Shown here one piece after another: positions 7,073 through 17,136 of a stretch of 64,000 nucleotides of DNA (its first letter is position 1; every line of letters starts with the position of its first letter). The stretch is from Candidatus Flexicrinis affinis (GTDB taxonomy: Bacteria; Chloroflexota; Anaerolineae; Aggregatilineales; Phototrophicaceae). The notes under the pieces are model-generated. The model worked only from the letters and a program-made list of their open reading frames with translations. It did no database searches and was not told the DNA's origin. Made by a program: the position numbers and the translations under genes. The stretch spans positions 186,001-250,000 of the forward strand of contig JADJWE010000001.1 of assembly GCA_016716525.1 (NCBI GenBank), written 5' to 3'.

Positions 7073-9754
7073 ATGGACACGTCAGCGCCGGAACTGTTGA
7101 AGACGAAGCTGACTCCTCCCCCTGCCCGCGCTGATCGCATTCCTCGCCCATTACTCGATCAGAAGTTCAGCGCCAGCTTAGAACTGCCTCTCATTCTCGT
7201 GTGTGCGCCTGCCGGATATGGCAAGACCACCCTCGTGAGCGAGTGGATGGCTTCAGACTACGGGAGGGCCATTCCGTTTGCGTGGCTCTCGCTCGACGAT
7301 GACGATAACGACCCCGGCCGTTTTCTGACTTACGTCGTCTCGGCGGTTGCGTCTACGGACCCGCAAGCCGCTGACGATCTACTGTCGCTGCTGCGTTCCG
7401 CCCAGCCGCCACCGCCCAAAGCCGTCATGACTGCCCTGATCGCCTTCGTGGAGACGCTTCCGCAGCAGTTCGCGCTGGTGTTGGACGACTATCACACCAT
7501 CGTGAACCGTGATGTTCACGACCTGATGGTATTCCTCTTGGAGCATCAGCCGCCTCACATGCACGTTATCCTCACGAGCCGTGACGACCCGCCGTTTCCG
7601 CTCGGACGCCTTCGCGCTCAGGGCCGGGTGGCAGAGATACGCGCCGACGATCTTCGTTTTTCGCAGGACGACACCCGACGATTGATACAACGGTCGTTGG
7701 GCATCCAGTTGACGACCAACCAGATCAATGAGCTTGATTCACGGACGGAGGGCTGGGCGGCTGGGTTGCAGTTGGCCGCTCTGGCGATGAAGGGCCGTGA
7801 AAACGTCGACGCGTTTCTTGCGGCGTTCACTGGCAGCCACCGCTTTGTGCTGGATTACCTGACTGAAGAGGTGCTCAACCGGCAGTCTCCGGAGATGCGG
7901 CGTTTCCTGCTCGAAACGTCTGTGCTCGATCGCATGTGCGGCCCGTTATGCGATGCATTGACCGGTCGGCGCGACGGAACGCTGCAACTCGAACTGATCG
8001 AGCGCGCCAACCTGTTTCTGATACCGCTTGACGTCGAACGTACGTGGTTCCGCTATCACCATTTGTTCAGCGAGATGATGCGTCGGCAGTTGGCACGCAC
8101 ACAGCCGGCTCTGGTGCCGGATCTGCATCAACGCGCAAGCCGCTGGTTCGCCACCAAGAACTCAGTCGATGAAGCGATCCACCACGCCGTTATCGCGCAG
8201 GATTTCGATTTCGCGGCCAGCACAACCGAACGGTACAGCAGTCAATTCAACGTTGGGAGTTGGGGCAACTTCGCCATCAAGTGGGCCGATCAGATCCCTG
8301 AGGATGTGCTCGCCCGCTATCCGTTGCTGACCATTCGGGTGGGCCTCTATCACGGGCAGCTTGGGGATGGAAGCACCGCGGAGAAGTACCTGTTGTTGGC
8401 GCAGCCTGCGCTTCAATCCATAGAGTCGACGGACAACGATACGCTGGAATTAAGGGGGCATGCGGACTTTCTGGAAGTGATGATCGCTAATCGGCGTGAC
8501 AATCTCGACCACGCGATCCGGGTTGCCGAAACGGCAATCCACTATCTCACGGATGATCAGCTTGAACTCAAAATACACATTCTTCTGATGTTGGGACTGA
8601 CCTATGACCGCAAGCAACTTTTTGGGCGGGCGCGCGAAGTCTATCAGGAAGCCTTACGCATGGCACATGTGTTGAACGATTTCGCAACGGTCGTGACAGT
8701 CGTCATGCAGATTGCGACATCGTTTCTCTTCGAGGGTCACCTGCATGAACTGGAGGCGCAGGCCCAAGGACTCATTGATACGGCGAAGGCAGAAAACTGG
8801 GAGCACCTGCCGATACTCGGTAACGGATACAGCCTGCTGGCGATTGCCCATTTGGAGATGAACAAGCTGGAACAAGCGTCGGTGTCGGCACGACGGGGTC
8901 TCGAAATATGCGAGCCATTCATCCCCGACGGGGTTCTGATCTGTCACACGATTCTTGCACGTCTTCACCATCTGGCTGGCGACACGGAAGCGCTGGAGGC
9001 GTCGCTGCACGCAGTACAAAGTAATTTGGAGAGATATCCTCAGATGGCGGCACGGATGTCCATGCCGATGCTCACCCATGCGTGGGTTGTCGATGAGATC
9101 TTCAGGCTGTATAGAGCGAATTCCCCTCAAAATGACAACCTCCCCAAGACCGCCCTGTACACGCAGATACTCGCGCTGGAGTCGCTCCGCGTGCTGATAA
9201 CGCGAAGCAGAGATTTCTCTCTATCCCATGCCTATGCGCAGTTGCACGAGCTGCACGAACTCATCCCGCCATCTGCATCCCTCATGTGCTACCTTGAGAT
9301 GTTGATCTTGGAGGCGATGCTGCTTGAGAGGGACGGACGTACCGATGACGCTCTGGCCACCGTTCAGACAGCGCTCGAGCTCGGAGAGCCTCAGGGTTTT
9401 CGGCGCATTTTCCTCGACGCAGGGGAGGATTTCATTCAACTATTGAGACTGGCGCAGCGGCGCGGTATTGCCGCTGAATTCATCACGAAGCTGCTCGAAC
9501 CCCGGAACGAAAGCACGCCCGTTCCGCCGCGCCCGGCGGTGCATACGCTAGACGATTATGAACAATTGAGCGCGCGCGAGCTGGAGGTTCTTGAGCTAAT
9601 TGCGCAAGGCGCGTCCAACCGCGAAATCGCCGACTCGCTGGTTGTCAGTATCGGCACGGTCAAGAAGCACCTGAACAACATCTTCCTGAAGCTCGATGCC
9701 CACAGCCGGACGCAGGCGGTGTCGCTCGCGCGCCGGCTCCGTTTGCTCACCTAA
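7073..9754 (+). CDS. LuxR-family transcriptional regulator, MalT-like (STAND ATPase)
   Basis: This is an 893-residue MalT-type activator. Its N-terminal STAND NTPase has Walker A APAGYGKTT near residue 45, Walker B FALVLDDYH, the TEGWAAGLQLA segment and the winged-helix region ending WFRYHHLFSEMMRRQL. A TPR-like helical repeat region follows (about residues 390-800). The C-terminal LuxR helix-turn-helix is LSARELEVLELIAQGASNRE with VSIGTVKKHLNNIF. The frame is open from 7001, but the paralogue aligns from the ATG at 7073 (MDTSAPELLKTKL), so that start is used. It probably senses a small ligand and activates genes, perhaps the neighbouring hydrolases; this is an inference from position. Confidence 0.9.
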   Translation: MDTSAPELLKTKLTPPPARADRIPRPLLDQKFSASLELPLILVCAPAGYGKTTLVSEWMASDYGRAIPFAWLSLDDDDNDPGRFLTYVVSAVASTDPQAADDLLSLLRSAQPPPPKAVMTALIAFVETLPQQFALVLDDYHTIVNRDVHDLMVFLLEHQPPHMHVILTSRDDPPFPLGRLRAQGRVAEIRADDLRFSQDDTRRLIQRSLGIQLTTNQINELDSRTEGWAAGLQLAALAMKGRENVDAFLAAFTGSHRFVLDYLTEEVLNRQSPEMRRFLLETSVLDRMCGPLCDALTGRRDGTLQLELIERANLFLIPLDVERTWFRYHHLFSEMMRRQLARTQPALVPDLHQRASRWFATKNSVDEAIHHAVIAQDFDFAASTTERYSSQFNVGSWGNFAIKWADQIPEDVLARYPLLTIRVGLYHGQLGDGSTAEKYLLLAQPALQSIESTDNDTLELRGHADFLEVMIANRRDNLDHAIRVAETAIHYLTDDQLELKIHILLMLGLTYDRKQLFGRAREVYQEALRMAHVLNDFATVVTVVMQIATSFLFEGHLHELEAQAQGLIDTAKAENWEHLPILGNGYSLLAIAHLEMNKLEQASVSARRGLEICEPFIPDGVLICHTILARLHHLAGDTEALEASLHAVQSNLERYPQMAARMSMPMLTHAWVVDEIFRLYRANSPQNDNLPKTALYTQILALESLRVLITRSRDFSLSHAYAQLHELHELIPPSASLMCYLEMLILEAMLLERDGRTDDALATVQTALELGEPQGFRRIFLDAGEDFIQLLRLAQRRGIAAEFITKLLEPRNESTPVPPRPAVHTLDDYEQLSARELEVLELIAQGASNREIADSLVVSIGTVKKHLNNIFLKLDAHSRTQAVSLARRLRLLT

Positions 9755-9844
9755 TTCCTCTGCGCGGCCTCAGAACTGCGCGTTGAGTCACGGTTGGCTG
9801 GAGAGCCGAAAAATGGCGTGATTGCGGGCCGCAGGCCGGGGTTA

Positions 9845-9873
9845 TTGTGATTTTGCGGGTGTGGCGCTAAACT
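9845..9873 (+). promoter_or_regulatory. Predicted promoter of the second LuxR/MalT-like gene
   Basis: TTGTGA (9845-9850), a 17-base spacer and TAAACT (9868-9873) precede the ATG at 9905 by 31 bases. The arrangement is the same as at 7013-7041, and the leader is nearly identical, showing that the control region was duplicated with the gene. The preceding 9755-9844 holds nothing else I can name. Confidence 0.45.
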
Positions 9874-9904
9874 TCGACATCGCAATTGCAGTTTGGACAA
9901 TCGA

Positions 9905-12589
9905 ATGGGTACGTCAGCGTCGGAACCGTTGAAGACGAAGCTGACTCCTCCCCCTGCTCGCGCTGATCGCGTTCCTCGTCCCCTCCTCGCCCAGACGATC
10001 AGCGCAAGCCTGGAATACCCGCTCACCCTCGTCTGTGCGCCTGCCGGATATGGCAAGACGTCTCTCTTGAGCGAGTGGTTGGTTTCAGACCGCGGGAGAG
10101 CCATTCCTTTTGCGTGGCTCTCGCTCGATCAAGACGACAATGATCCCGGCCGTTTTCTCGCCTATGTCGTCTCGGCGATTGCATCCGTGATTGCGCAAGC
10201 CGCCGCCGACCTCCTGCCGCAGCTTCGCGGGTCTCAGCCACCGCCGCCCAAAGTGCTCATGACCGCCCTGATCGCCCTCGTCGAGGCGTTCCCCGGGCCG
10301 TTCGCGTTGGTGCTGGACGACTATCACAACATCGTGAACGGCGCGATTCATGACGTCATGGTGTTCTTGCTGGAGCATCTGCCGCATCACATGCACCTCG
10401 TCCTTACGAGCCGCGACGATCCGCCGTTTCCGTTGGGCCGGCTGCGCGCGCAGGGCCGCATGGCAGAGATTCGCGCCGACGATCTTCGCTTTACGCACGA
10501 TGAAGCGCGCCAGTTGATGAAGCGCACGGTGGGCATCGACCTAACGGCCCGCCAGCTCGACGAATTGGACGCACGCACCGAAGGTTGGGCGGCCGGTCTG
10601 CAATTGGCGTCGTTGGCAATGAAAGGGCGCAGCGATGTCGAGGGTTTCATTTCGGCGTTTTCCGGCAGTCATCGCTTCGTCCTCGACTATCTCACCGAAG
10701 AAGTCCTGAACCGGCAGCCGGCGAACGTGCGGGCGTTTCTACTTGAAACGTCGGTGCTTGACCGCATGTGCGGCCCGTTGTGCGATGCACTCACGGGCAG
10801 GGCCGACGGCGACGCGATGCTGAAACAGATCGAGCGCGCGAACCTGTTTCTCATCCCGCTTGACGAGGAGGGGACATGGTACCGCTACCATCACTTGTTC
10901 AGCGAGATGATGCGCCGGCAGTTGACACGGTCACAGCCGCATCTCATGCCGATTCTGCATCAACGTGCAAGCAACTGGTTCGAAGATCACGGCTGGGATG
11001 TCGAGGCGGTCGAGCAGGCGTTGGCCACGGAGAACAGCGAGATTGGGGCGCAGAAAGTCGAGCAGTATGCCGAGCGGCTGTGGATGCGCGGCGAACTGGC
11101 GACCGTGCTGCGTTGGATGCGGTCGCTGCCGGAAACCGCCTTTCATTTCAGGCCGAAGCTGAGCCTAACGTACGCTGTCATGCTTTCGATGCTTGACGAT
11201 TATGCGGAAGCCGACCGTCGTCTGTCCGACGCCGAACACGCACTGGCCACCTCATCGCATATCGCCGACGAAGCTGAATACGAGGCCCTGCTCGGGCGCG
11301 CGGCGGTCACGCGGGCGTCTTTGTTGCTGCTCCAAGGCAAGTCTGGGGACGAGGTCATCGCCGCTGGACGTGCCGCGCTCGAGTATCTGCGATATTCGGA
11401 GGTTCGATGGCGCGCATGGGCGCACGATATCGTCGGGATTGCGCACTGGATCGCTAGTGGGCAAATGGAACTGGCCGAGTATCACTTGAAAGAGGGAGCG
11501 AGGCACGGCGAAGCCGCCAAGGACGCCCTGACGACTTTGATCGGTCTGTCTCAACTTGCCCGGATGTATATGGCATGGGGCAAACTGCGTGAGGCCGAGC
11601 GTGCCGTCGAAGCTCTTATCGCCCACCCGACACTGCCGACAGCGCGAGCGCAAGGGCTGTTCGACCGCAGTGAAATCCGTTACGAACGCAGCGATTTGGC
11701 TGGAGCGCAGGCCGATCTGGACAAGGCCTTCGACGTCTTCGAAGACTACGTGCTCAAGCGATTCATGATCGATGGACGTGTCAAACGTTCGCGGCTTGCT
11801 TCCGCGCTCGGTCGCATGGATACAGCCCGTGAACTCATGGCAAAGGCCGTAGACATCGCGCGCTCTGCAGGTCTCGTGCAGACGTTTGTGCACGAAGCGG
11901 CGTGGCAGGCGTGGCTGTGGATCGTCACCGGCGATCTGGAGTCGGCCGGGGTCTGGGCGCACGACATCGAGCCGACGACCGGCGATCAGCTTGATCCGTC
12001 GCTGGAGGTTGAGCACATCACCTTTTCGCGTTTTCTCATTGCGTGTGGCGAGTTGGAGCGTGCCGAGGACTTGCTGGAACGGCTGCATGATGCGGCCCAC
12101 CGTGCTGGGCGATCGGGGCGGGAGATCAGTATCTGTGTTCTGCAGGCGTTGGCGTATAGACACCATGACACCGACAAGGCGGTGGAGGCCCTAAGTGCAG
12201 CGCTTGCGCTAGGCGAACCCGAAGGCTATGTCCGCACATTCATTGACGAAGGGGCCGAAATGGCGGCCCTGCTGCGCGAGGCGCGTGACCGCGGGATCGC
12301 CGTCCACTATGTCGATCGACTTCTCGCCGCATTCGCACCCGAGCCTGCCGCCCAATACGATTCACCGCGCCAGAGCGTCCATCACGACGACATCGAAACC
12401 TTGAGCGCGCGCGAGTTGGAGGTTCTTCAACTTATCGCAGATGGCGCATCCAACCGCGAAATTGCCGACTCGCTGTTTGTGAGCCTCGGCACGGTCAAGA
12501 AGCACTTGAACAACATCTTCCTGAAGCTCGATGCCCACAGCCGGACGCAGGCCATCGCACTGGCACGCAAACACAATCTCCTGCAGTAG
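9905..12589 (+). CDS. LuxR-family transcriptional regulator, MalT-like (paralogue)
   Basis: This 894-residue protein has the same architecture as its upstream neighbour: Walker A APAGYGKTS, Walker B FALVLDDYH, TEGWAAGLQLA, WYRYHHLFSEMMRRQL, a TPR-like middle, and a LuxR helix-turn-helix with LSARELEVLQLIADGASNRE. The STAND domain and the helix-turn-helix are very similar between the two, whereas the TPR-like sensor region (residues 390-800) is largely unrelated. This suggests different ligands acting on similar operators. It ends 27 bases before the convergent GH31 gene. The start is chosen by alignment with the paralogue; an ATG at 9893 is also in frame. Confidence 0.9.
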   Translation: MGTSASEPLKTKLTPPPARADRVPRPLLAQTISASLEYPLTLVCAPAGYGKTSLLSEWLVSDRGRAIPFAWLSLDQDDNDPGRFLAYVVSAIASVIAQAAADLLPQLRGSQPPPPKVLMTALIALVEAFPGPFALVLDDYHNIVNGAIHDVMVFLLEHLPHHMHLVLTSRDDPPFPLGRLRAQGRMAEIRADDLRFTHDEARQLMKRTVGIDLTARQLDELDARTEGWAAGLQLASLAMKGRSDVEGFISAFSGSHRFVLDYLTEEVLNRQPANVRAFLLETSVLDRMCGPLCDALTGRADGDAMLKQIERANLFLIPLDEEGTWYRYHHLFSEMMRRQLTRSQPHLMPILHQRASNWFEDHGWDVEAVEQALATENSEIGAQKVEQYAERLWMRGELATVLRWMRSLPETAFHFRPKLSLTYAVMLSMLDDYAEADRRLSDAEHALATSSHIADEAEYEALLGRAAVTRASLLLLQGKSGDEVIAAGRAALEYLRYSEVRWRAWAHDIVGIAHWIASGQMELAEYHLKEGARHGEAAKDALTTLIGLSQLARMYMAWGKLREAERAVEALIAHPTLPTARAQGLFDRSEIRYERSDLAGAQADLDKAFDVFEDYVLKRFMIDGRVKRSRLASALGRMDTARELMAKAVDIARSAGLVQTFVHEAAWQAWLWIVTGDLESAGVWAHDIEPTTGDQLDPSLEVEHITFSRFLIACGELERAEDLLERLHDAAHRAGRSGREISICVLQALAYRHHDTDKAVEALSAALALGEPEGYVRTFIDEGAEMAALLREARDRGIAVHYVDRLLAAFAPEPAAQYDSPRQSVHHDDIETLSARELEVLQLIADGASNREIADSLFVSLGTVKKHLNNIFLKLDAHSRTQAIALARKHNLLQ

Positions 12590-12616
12590 CCAATTCCCGC
12601 GGCTAACGCCGAGTGA

Positions 12617-15295
12617 TCAGGGCGCGTCCTCGCGATAGGCCTCCACTGTGGCCGCCCACTGGTGATAGCCCACTTGCAGGCTCCACTGCGTTCGGCGCAC
12701 ATGCTCACCGATCGAGCCGTGCCGCCACGTCTGGATTCTTGGCGCGAACGCCTTGAAGCGCGGTGCCGTGCCATGCTCGTGACTCGTGTTCACGCCGCCG
12801 AACCACAAGTAAGCGTCTCCGTAGCGGTAGGTGATGCCCTGATCGTCGCGATTGTTCCACAGGACCAGCAGGGTCGGATGATGCGTGTCCGGCACGTAGT
12901 GAATTCCGGCGTCGTACAGGACTTCGCACAGCGCACGCACCTGCGAGTCGCGCATGGTGATGGTGTATGGCGCGATCTTGGCGGGGTCCGGGTTTGGGGA
13001 GTCGAGCAAGTCGGCGAGCCGGTTGCGGACGCCGGTATGCAGGCGGAACGCGCGCAGCAAGTCGAAAACGGTCTCGCGGGTGCGGTCGCGGCGCGATAGG
13101 AAGGTGCGCCCGCCGGCGGACAACCGCACAACCAACGTCTGTGCCGGCGTAACCGGGGCAGTCGATACGGTGAGCATCTCCCGATCGGGGTCGTACACCG
13201 AGTCCGACGGCACATGCACGCCATCGGCCAGCGCAGCGGCATCCGCGGCTGTGACGCCGTGGACGTGCAGCGTGATACGACGTTCCGCCGGCAGCACGGT
13301 TAGGTCGCCCCGTGCGGCATCGATTGTGACAGTCAGCCCGTCGCCCGTCACTGTCTGCCTGATCTTGGTCTCGGCGAACGCGCCGTCACGGTATGCCAGC
13401 GATGCGCCGTCGTCTTCGTAGAGGGTGAATTCGCCATCTGCGCCGGCAAACACGTGGATGTGCAGGTCGCGCGGGTTGCCGATTCCGCCCGAGCCCCCCT
13501 TCGGCCCCATCGGGACGATCGCCCCGGCGCGTGCGAAAACGGGGATGTCGCGCAGCGCCCCATAGACGACGTGCCACCGATTGCCCGGAACGTGCTCGCC
13601 GGTGTCGAAGCGGTACCAGTCGCCGGGCGGGAGCCACACGACCTGACGCGCCCGATTGGTGTCCGGGTCAATCGGGTCGACGAATGGCGCGGCGATCAAT
13701 TCGCTGCCGAACAGGTACTGCTGCGGGCAGGCATACGCCTCGTTGGCCTCGGGATACTCGTAGTACATCGGCAGCAGCAGCGGGAGCGACTCGGATTGCG
13801 CGCGTCGCGCCATCGTATAGATGTAGGGAATCAGCGCGTGGCGAAGCTGCAACGATTCGCGAAGGGTCTCGCGGATGTCTGCGCTCTCGAACGCCCACGG
13901 CCGTTGGTCATAGAATTCACCCTTGGTGGTATGAATGCGCAGGACCGGGCTGAACACGCCGAACTGCACCCAGCGTGCGAACAGCTCGGTATCGCCGTTG
14001 CCGCTGATGTGCCCGCCGATGTCGTGGCTCCACCACCCGTAGGCGACGTTCGAGGCCGTCGCCGTGAGGTAGGGTTGGAAGCGCAGGGACTCCCACGTCA
14101 TGTAGCTGTCGCCCGAAAAGCCAATCGGGTAGCGTTGATGGCCCTCGTTGCCCCAGCGCGAGAAGATGAACGGACGCCGGGTGGTGTCGCGCGCCATGTC
14201 GAGGTAGTGCAGGTGATTGATCAGCCACAGGGGGTCAAGCCCGGGGATCTTGCAGGTCAGACCCTGCTGCCAGTCCAGCCACCAGAAGTCCACGCCCATC
14301 GCCTCGTACGGATGGTGCAGCAGCTCGAAATAGGCCCGCACGAATGTCGGGTCGGTGATGTCGAACGGGACGGGCTTGCCGGAGTCGGGGTCGATGCCCA
14401 TCCGCGCTGCCATCGCGCGGTACTGCGCTTCGTGATTGTGGATACCGTCGGCGGGGTGCAGGTTGAGCGCCGTTCGCAGCCCCTTGCTATGCAGGAAGTC
14501 GATCATCGCCTGTGGGTCGGAGAACAAGTCGCGGTTCCATGTATAGCCGGTCCAGCCCGAACTCTCGTTCCCCGTCTTCGTGATGTGCCAGTCCATGTCG
14601 ATGATGCATACCGACAGCGGGAGGTCGTGCTGTTCAAAGTTGCGAATGAGGTCGGTGAGCTCGGCCTGTGTGTAGGCATGGAAGCGGCTCCACCAGTTAC
14701 CGAGGATCCAGCGCGGGATCAACGGCATTGCGCCGCTGATGGCGCAGTAATCGCGCAGGGCGGCCTTGTAGTCGTGGCCGTAGGCGAAGAAGTACCAGTC
14801 CGTGCCCGAGCTGGCCCGCGGTTCGAGCCAGTTGTCGGCGTTTAACACCAGCGTCGCGCTGTCATCGAGCAGGTGCCACCCCGACCGCGATACGATTCCG
14901 TCCGTCAACGGTGCGCTGCCGTGGACCATATCTAGCGTACGTGTCGTACCTTTGAGGTTGTCGATGTCGACCGAGCCGGGCTTCCACTGAACTCCGGTTG
15001 CCTTGACGGTCAGGGCCAGGTTGTCGGACGAGAACGGCTTGTCACCCGAGTAATGCAAAACGAGTGACGCTGTTTCGATACGCAATGCGTCGTCGGATTC
15101 ATGGGCTGAAAACGGCACCTCCGGCTGATGGCGGAACCATACGGTTTGGCTGGCGCGGTCTTCGAACCGGCCGTTCGGATCATACTCCAACCGGATGACC
15201 CGTTCGGTCAGCACAGTAAAGCGCGCGCTGCCGAAGGTTACCGTCATCGCCGGATTGGCAACCGGCCTTGCGTGAAATGCGAACTGCTCCGACAT
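12617..15295 (-). CDS. Glycoside hydrolase family 31 (alpha-glucosidase / alpha-xylosidase type)
   Basis: This 892-residue protein carries the GH31 core. An N-terminal beta domain (1-200) precedes a TIM barrel with IIDMDWH and with VDFWWLDWQQG near residue 340, where the Asp is the expected nucleophile. SHDIGGH near residue 425 carries the expected acid/base Asp. C-terminal beta domains follow, including HVFAGADGEFTLYEDDG. It lacks a signal peptide, so it should act inside the cell on imported alpha-linked oligosaccharides. About 160 extra residues after residue 730 are not part of the usual GH31 fold. It is divergent from the ABC operon at 15669, which may supply its substrate. Confidence 0.9.
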   Translation of the reverse strand: MSEQFAFHARPVANPAMTVTFGSARFTVLTERVIRLEYDPNGRFEDRASQTVWFRHQPEVPFSAHESDDALRIETASLVLHYSGDKPFSSDNLALTVKATGVQWKPGSVDIDNLKGTTRTLDMVHGSAPLTDGIVSRSGWHLLDDSATLVLNADNWLEPRASSGTDWYFFAYGHDYKAALRDYCAISGAMPLIPRWILGNWWSRFHAYTQAELTDLIRNFEQHDLPLSVCIIDMDWHITKTGNESSGWTGYTWNRDLFSDPQAMIDFLHSKGLRTALNLHPADGIHNHEAQYRAMAARMGIDPDSGKPVPFDITDPTFVRAYFELLHHPYEAMGVDFWWLDWQQGLTCKIPGLDPLWLINHLHYLDMARDTTRRPFIFSRWGNEGHQRYPIGFSGDSYMTWESLRFQPYLTATASNVAYGWWSHDIGGHISGNGDTELFARWVQFGVFSPVLRIHTTKGEFYDQRPWAFESADIRETLRESLQLRHALIPYIYTMARRAQSESLPLLLPMYYEYPEANEAYACPQQYLFGSELIAAPFVDPIDPDTNRARQVVWLPPGDWYRFDTGEHVPGNRWHVVYGALRDIPVFARAGAIVPMGPKGGSGGIGNPRDLHIHVFAGADGEFTLYEDDGASLAYRDGAFAETKIRQTVTGDGLTVTIDAARGDLTVLPAERRITLHVHGVTAADAAALADGVHVPSDSVYDPDREMLTVSTAPVTPAQTLVVRLSAGGRTFLSRRDRTRETVFDLLRAFRLHTGVRNRLADLLDSPNPDPAKIAPYTITMRDSQVRALCEVLYDAGIHYVPDTHHPTLLVLWNNRDDQGITYRYGDAYLWFGGVNTSHEHGTAPRFKAFAPRIQTWRHGSIGEHVRRTQWSLQVGYHQWAATVEAYREDAP

Positions 15296-15601
15296 GGTGG
15301 CATGCCCCTGTTGTTTGAGTGGGCCGGCGGGATAAGCCGGCTTGGATATGACGTTGCTGCATGCATCCCGTTGGCAGCGCCAGCAGGCTCGGACATGAGT
15401 ATAGCGCGGGTCGGTGCTTCGGGACGGGCATGCGTTTGGCGGTCACGACCGCCGCCGCTAATTCGATGCGCGATTGAGGTCGGTACGGCTCGGAATCATC
15501 GGCCCAATCTTCTCGTAATCTACGTTTCTTAGCCGTGTTTGCCGCTGTTCTTAAAGCGAAATCTACACCAACTGAATATAATGTCGGTACGTTGTCGTGA
15601 G

Positions 15602-15629
15602 CGGTTACATGCGCATGCGGCGCTAACCG
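15602..15629 (+). promoter_or_regulatory. Candidate operator in the GH31/ABC divergent region
   Basis: The 373-base divergent region 15296-15668 holds an inverted repeat, CGGTTA (15602-15607) and TAACCG (15624-15629), enclosing the perfect palindrome CATGCGCATG (15608-15617). It is 40-67 bases before the ATG of the binding-protein gene. The protein that would bind it is not identified, and I see no other gene or element in the region. Confidence 0.35.
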
Positions 15630-15668
15630 TTTCCGAGGACGTAAGGAGCTTCAAGGGAGGAGTTAGAA

Positions 15669-17003
15669 ATGGTCAAGGTCTTACGTTTGTTGTTGGTGGC
15701 CAGTCTGATGCTTTCTGGCATCGCGGTAGCTGCCCAAGAGGATGTCACCATTACCGTACGTTGTGCGGCCAACATCGCCGGCGGCGAAGGTTGGCGGTGC
15801 GACAACTTCGCTGCCGTAGAGGAGCAGGTCGAGCAAGAACTCGGGATCAACATCACCCTTAACCTGATTCAGGACAACAAGGCATGGGCGGACTACAAGA
15901 CGGAGTTCGTGTTGGCCGCTGAGGCTGGCGAAGCGCCCGACATCGTGCTGTCGGGACACGAGGACATCGGCGCATGGGCCGCTGCAGGCCTGATCATGCC
16001 GCTGGATGAGCTGATCGCGCAGCATGAGGAATTTGCAGATGTCGTGCCCAATCTGTGGGCGTCGCAGACATACGATGGTGTGATCTACGGCATCCCGCAG
16101 GACGCCGAGGCGCGCCCGATCTTCTACAGTAAACTGCTGCTGGCCGATTTGGGCTGGAGTGACGAAGAAATCGAATCCTTGCCCGAACGCGTACGGACGG
16201 GCGAATTCACGTTTGAAGATATGCTGGCGACCGCCGAAGAAGCGGTGGCTGAAGGCGTTGTGGAACCCGGCAAGGGCTACTTCCACCGCTGGGGCAACGG
16301 CTTCGATTGGCTGCCCTACTACCTCGGTAACGGCGGCGAGATCATGACCGAAGACGGCCAACTGGTCTTCGATCAGGATGCTGCGCTTGCCGCGTATGAG
16401 CTGATCGGCAGCTTCGTCAAGCGCGGTGTCACCCCGGAGACGATGATCGGGACCGAGTCGTCGGCGATCTATGCAGAGTTCGCGCCGGCCGACAACGTGA
16501 TGTTTTATCAGGGCGGTACGTGGCAGTGGGCCGACTGGGCGCGCAACTACGTCGCGGACCTTGGCGGCAACGACTATCTGCTCGAAAACGTCGGTCTCAT
16601 GTTGTTCCCGGCGATGAATGACGGCGTGCCGCTTTCGCTGACCCACCCGCTGTCGTACATGATCAGCAGCGGCAGCGAGCATCCGGATGTCGCGATTGCG
16701 CTTCTGGCGGCGGTCACCACGCCGGACGCCAATAACCGTCACGCCATCGACAGCTTCCACCTCGGCATTCTGACCACGCAGGTCGAGTCCGAGGCGTATG
16801 CGGCCGACCCGGTCCTCAGCGGCGCGCACTACATGCTGGACTACACCCGTTTCGCGCCGAACACGCCGTTCTACAGCGCGTGGTCGAACGCTTACTGGGC
16901 CGGCATTCAAGCTGCGCACACCGGCACGCCGGCAGAGGAAGCGGTTGAACTGGCGGTTACCCAGCTACAGAACGAACTGGGCGATCAAATCGTCATCCGC
17001 TAG
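15669..17003 (+). CDS. Sugar ABC transporter substrate-binding protein
   Basis: This 444-residue extracellular binding protein (family 1 type) has a signal peptide cleaved near AVAAQE and no lipobox Cys. The mature chain shows hinge and ligand-region features of the family (PDIVLSGHEDIGAWAAAGLIMPLDE in two halves, YGIPQDAEARPIFYSK, and FYQGGTWQWADWARN). GGGAGGAG lies upstream of the ATG. It heads an operon with two permeases, an ATPase and a GDPD. A hairpin separates it from the permeases, a usual way to keep binding protein in excess. The terminal GDPD suggests a glycerophosphodiester or phosphodiester-linked sugar as substrate, by analogy with the Ugp system. Confidence 0.85.
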   Translation: MVKVLRLLLVASLMLSGIAVAAQEDVTITVRCAANIAGGEGWRCDNFAAVEEQVEQELGINITLNLIQDNKAWADYKTEFVLAAEAGEAPDIVLSGHEDIGAWAAAGLIMPLDELIAQHEEFADVVPNLWASQTYDGVIYGIPQDAEARPIFYSKLLLADLGWSDEEIESLPERVRTGEFTFEDMLATAEEAVAEGVVEPGKGYFHRWGNGFDWLPYYLGNGGEIMTEDGQLVFDQDAALAAYELIGSFVKRGVTPETMIGTESSAIYAEFAPADNVMFYQGGTWQWADWARNYVADLGGNDYLLENVGLMLFPAMNDGVPLSLTHPLSYMISSGSEHPDVAIALLAAVTTPDANNRHAIDSFHLGILTTQVESEAYAADPVLSGAHYMLDYTRFAPNTPFYSAWSNAYWAGIQAAHTGTPAEEAVELAVTQLQNELGDQIVIR

Positions 17004-17023
17004 GCCATTCGCATAAGCCAACG

Positions 17024-17052
17024 CCGATGGGCGCGCACGCCGCGCCCATCGG
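17024..17052 (+). terminator. Hairpin between binding-protein and permease genes
   Basis: A perfect 12-bp stem pairs CCGATGGGCGCG (17024-17035) with CGCGCCCATCGG (17041-17052) around a 5-base loop, 20 bases past the stop. It probably acts as an attenuator or mRNA stabiliser, as in malE-malF-type operons. Confidence 0.6.
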
Positions 17053-17136
17053 TGTCAACCGATGCGCGAGCACCCCGGCCGAATAGGGCGGTGGATCGCG
17101 CACAACGGACTGCCGGTTCGAATAGGTCGACTTCGC

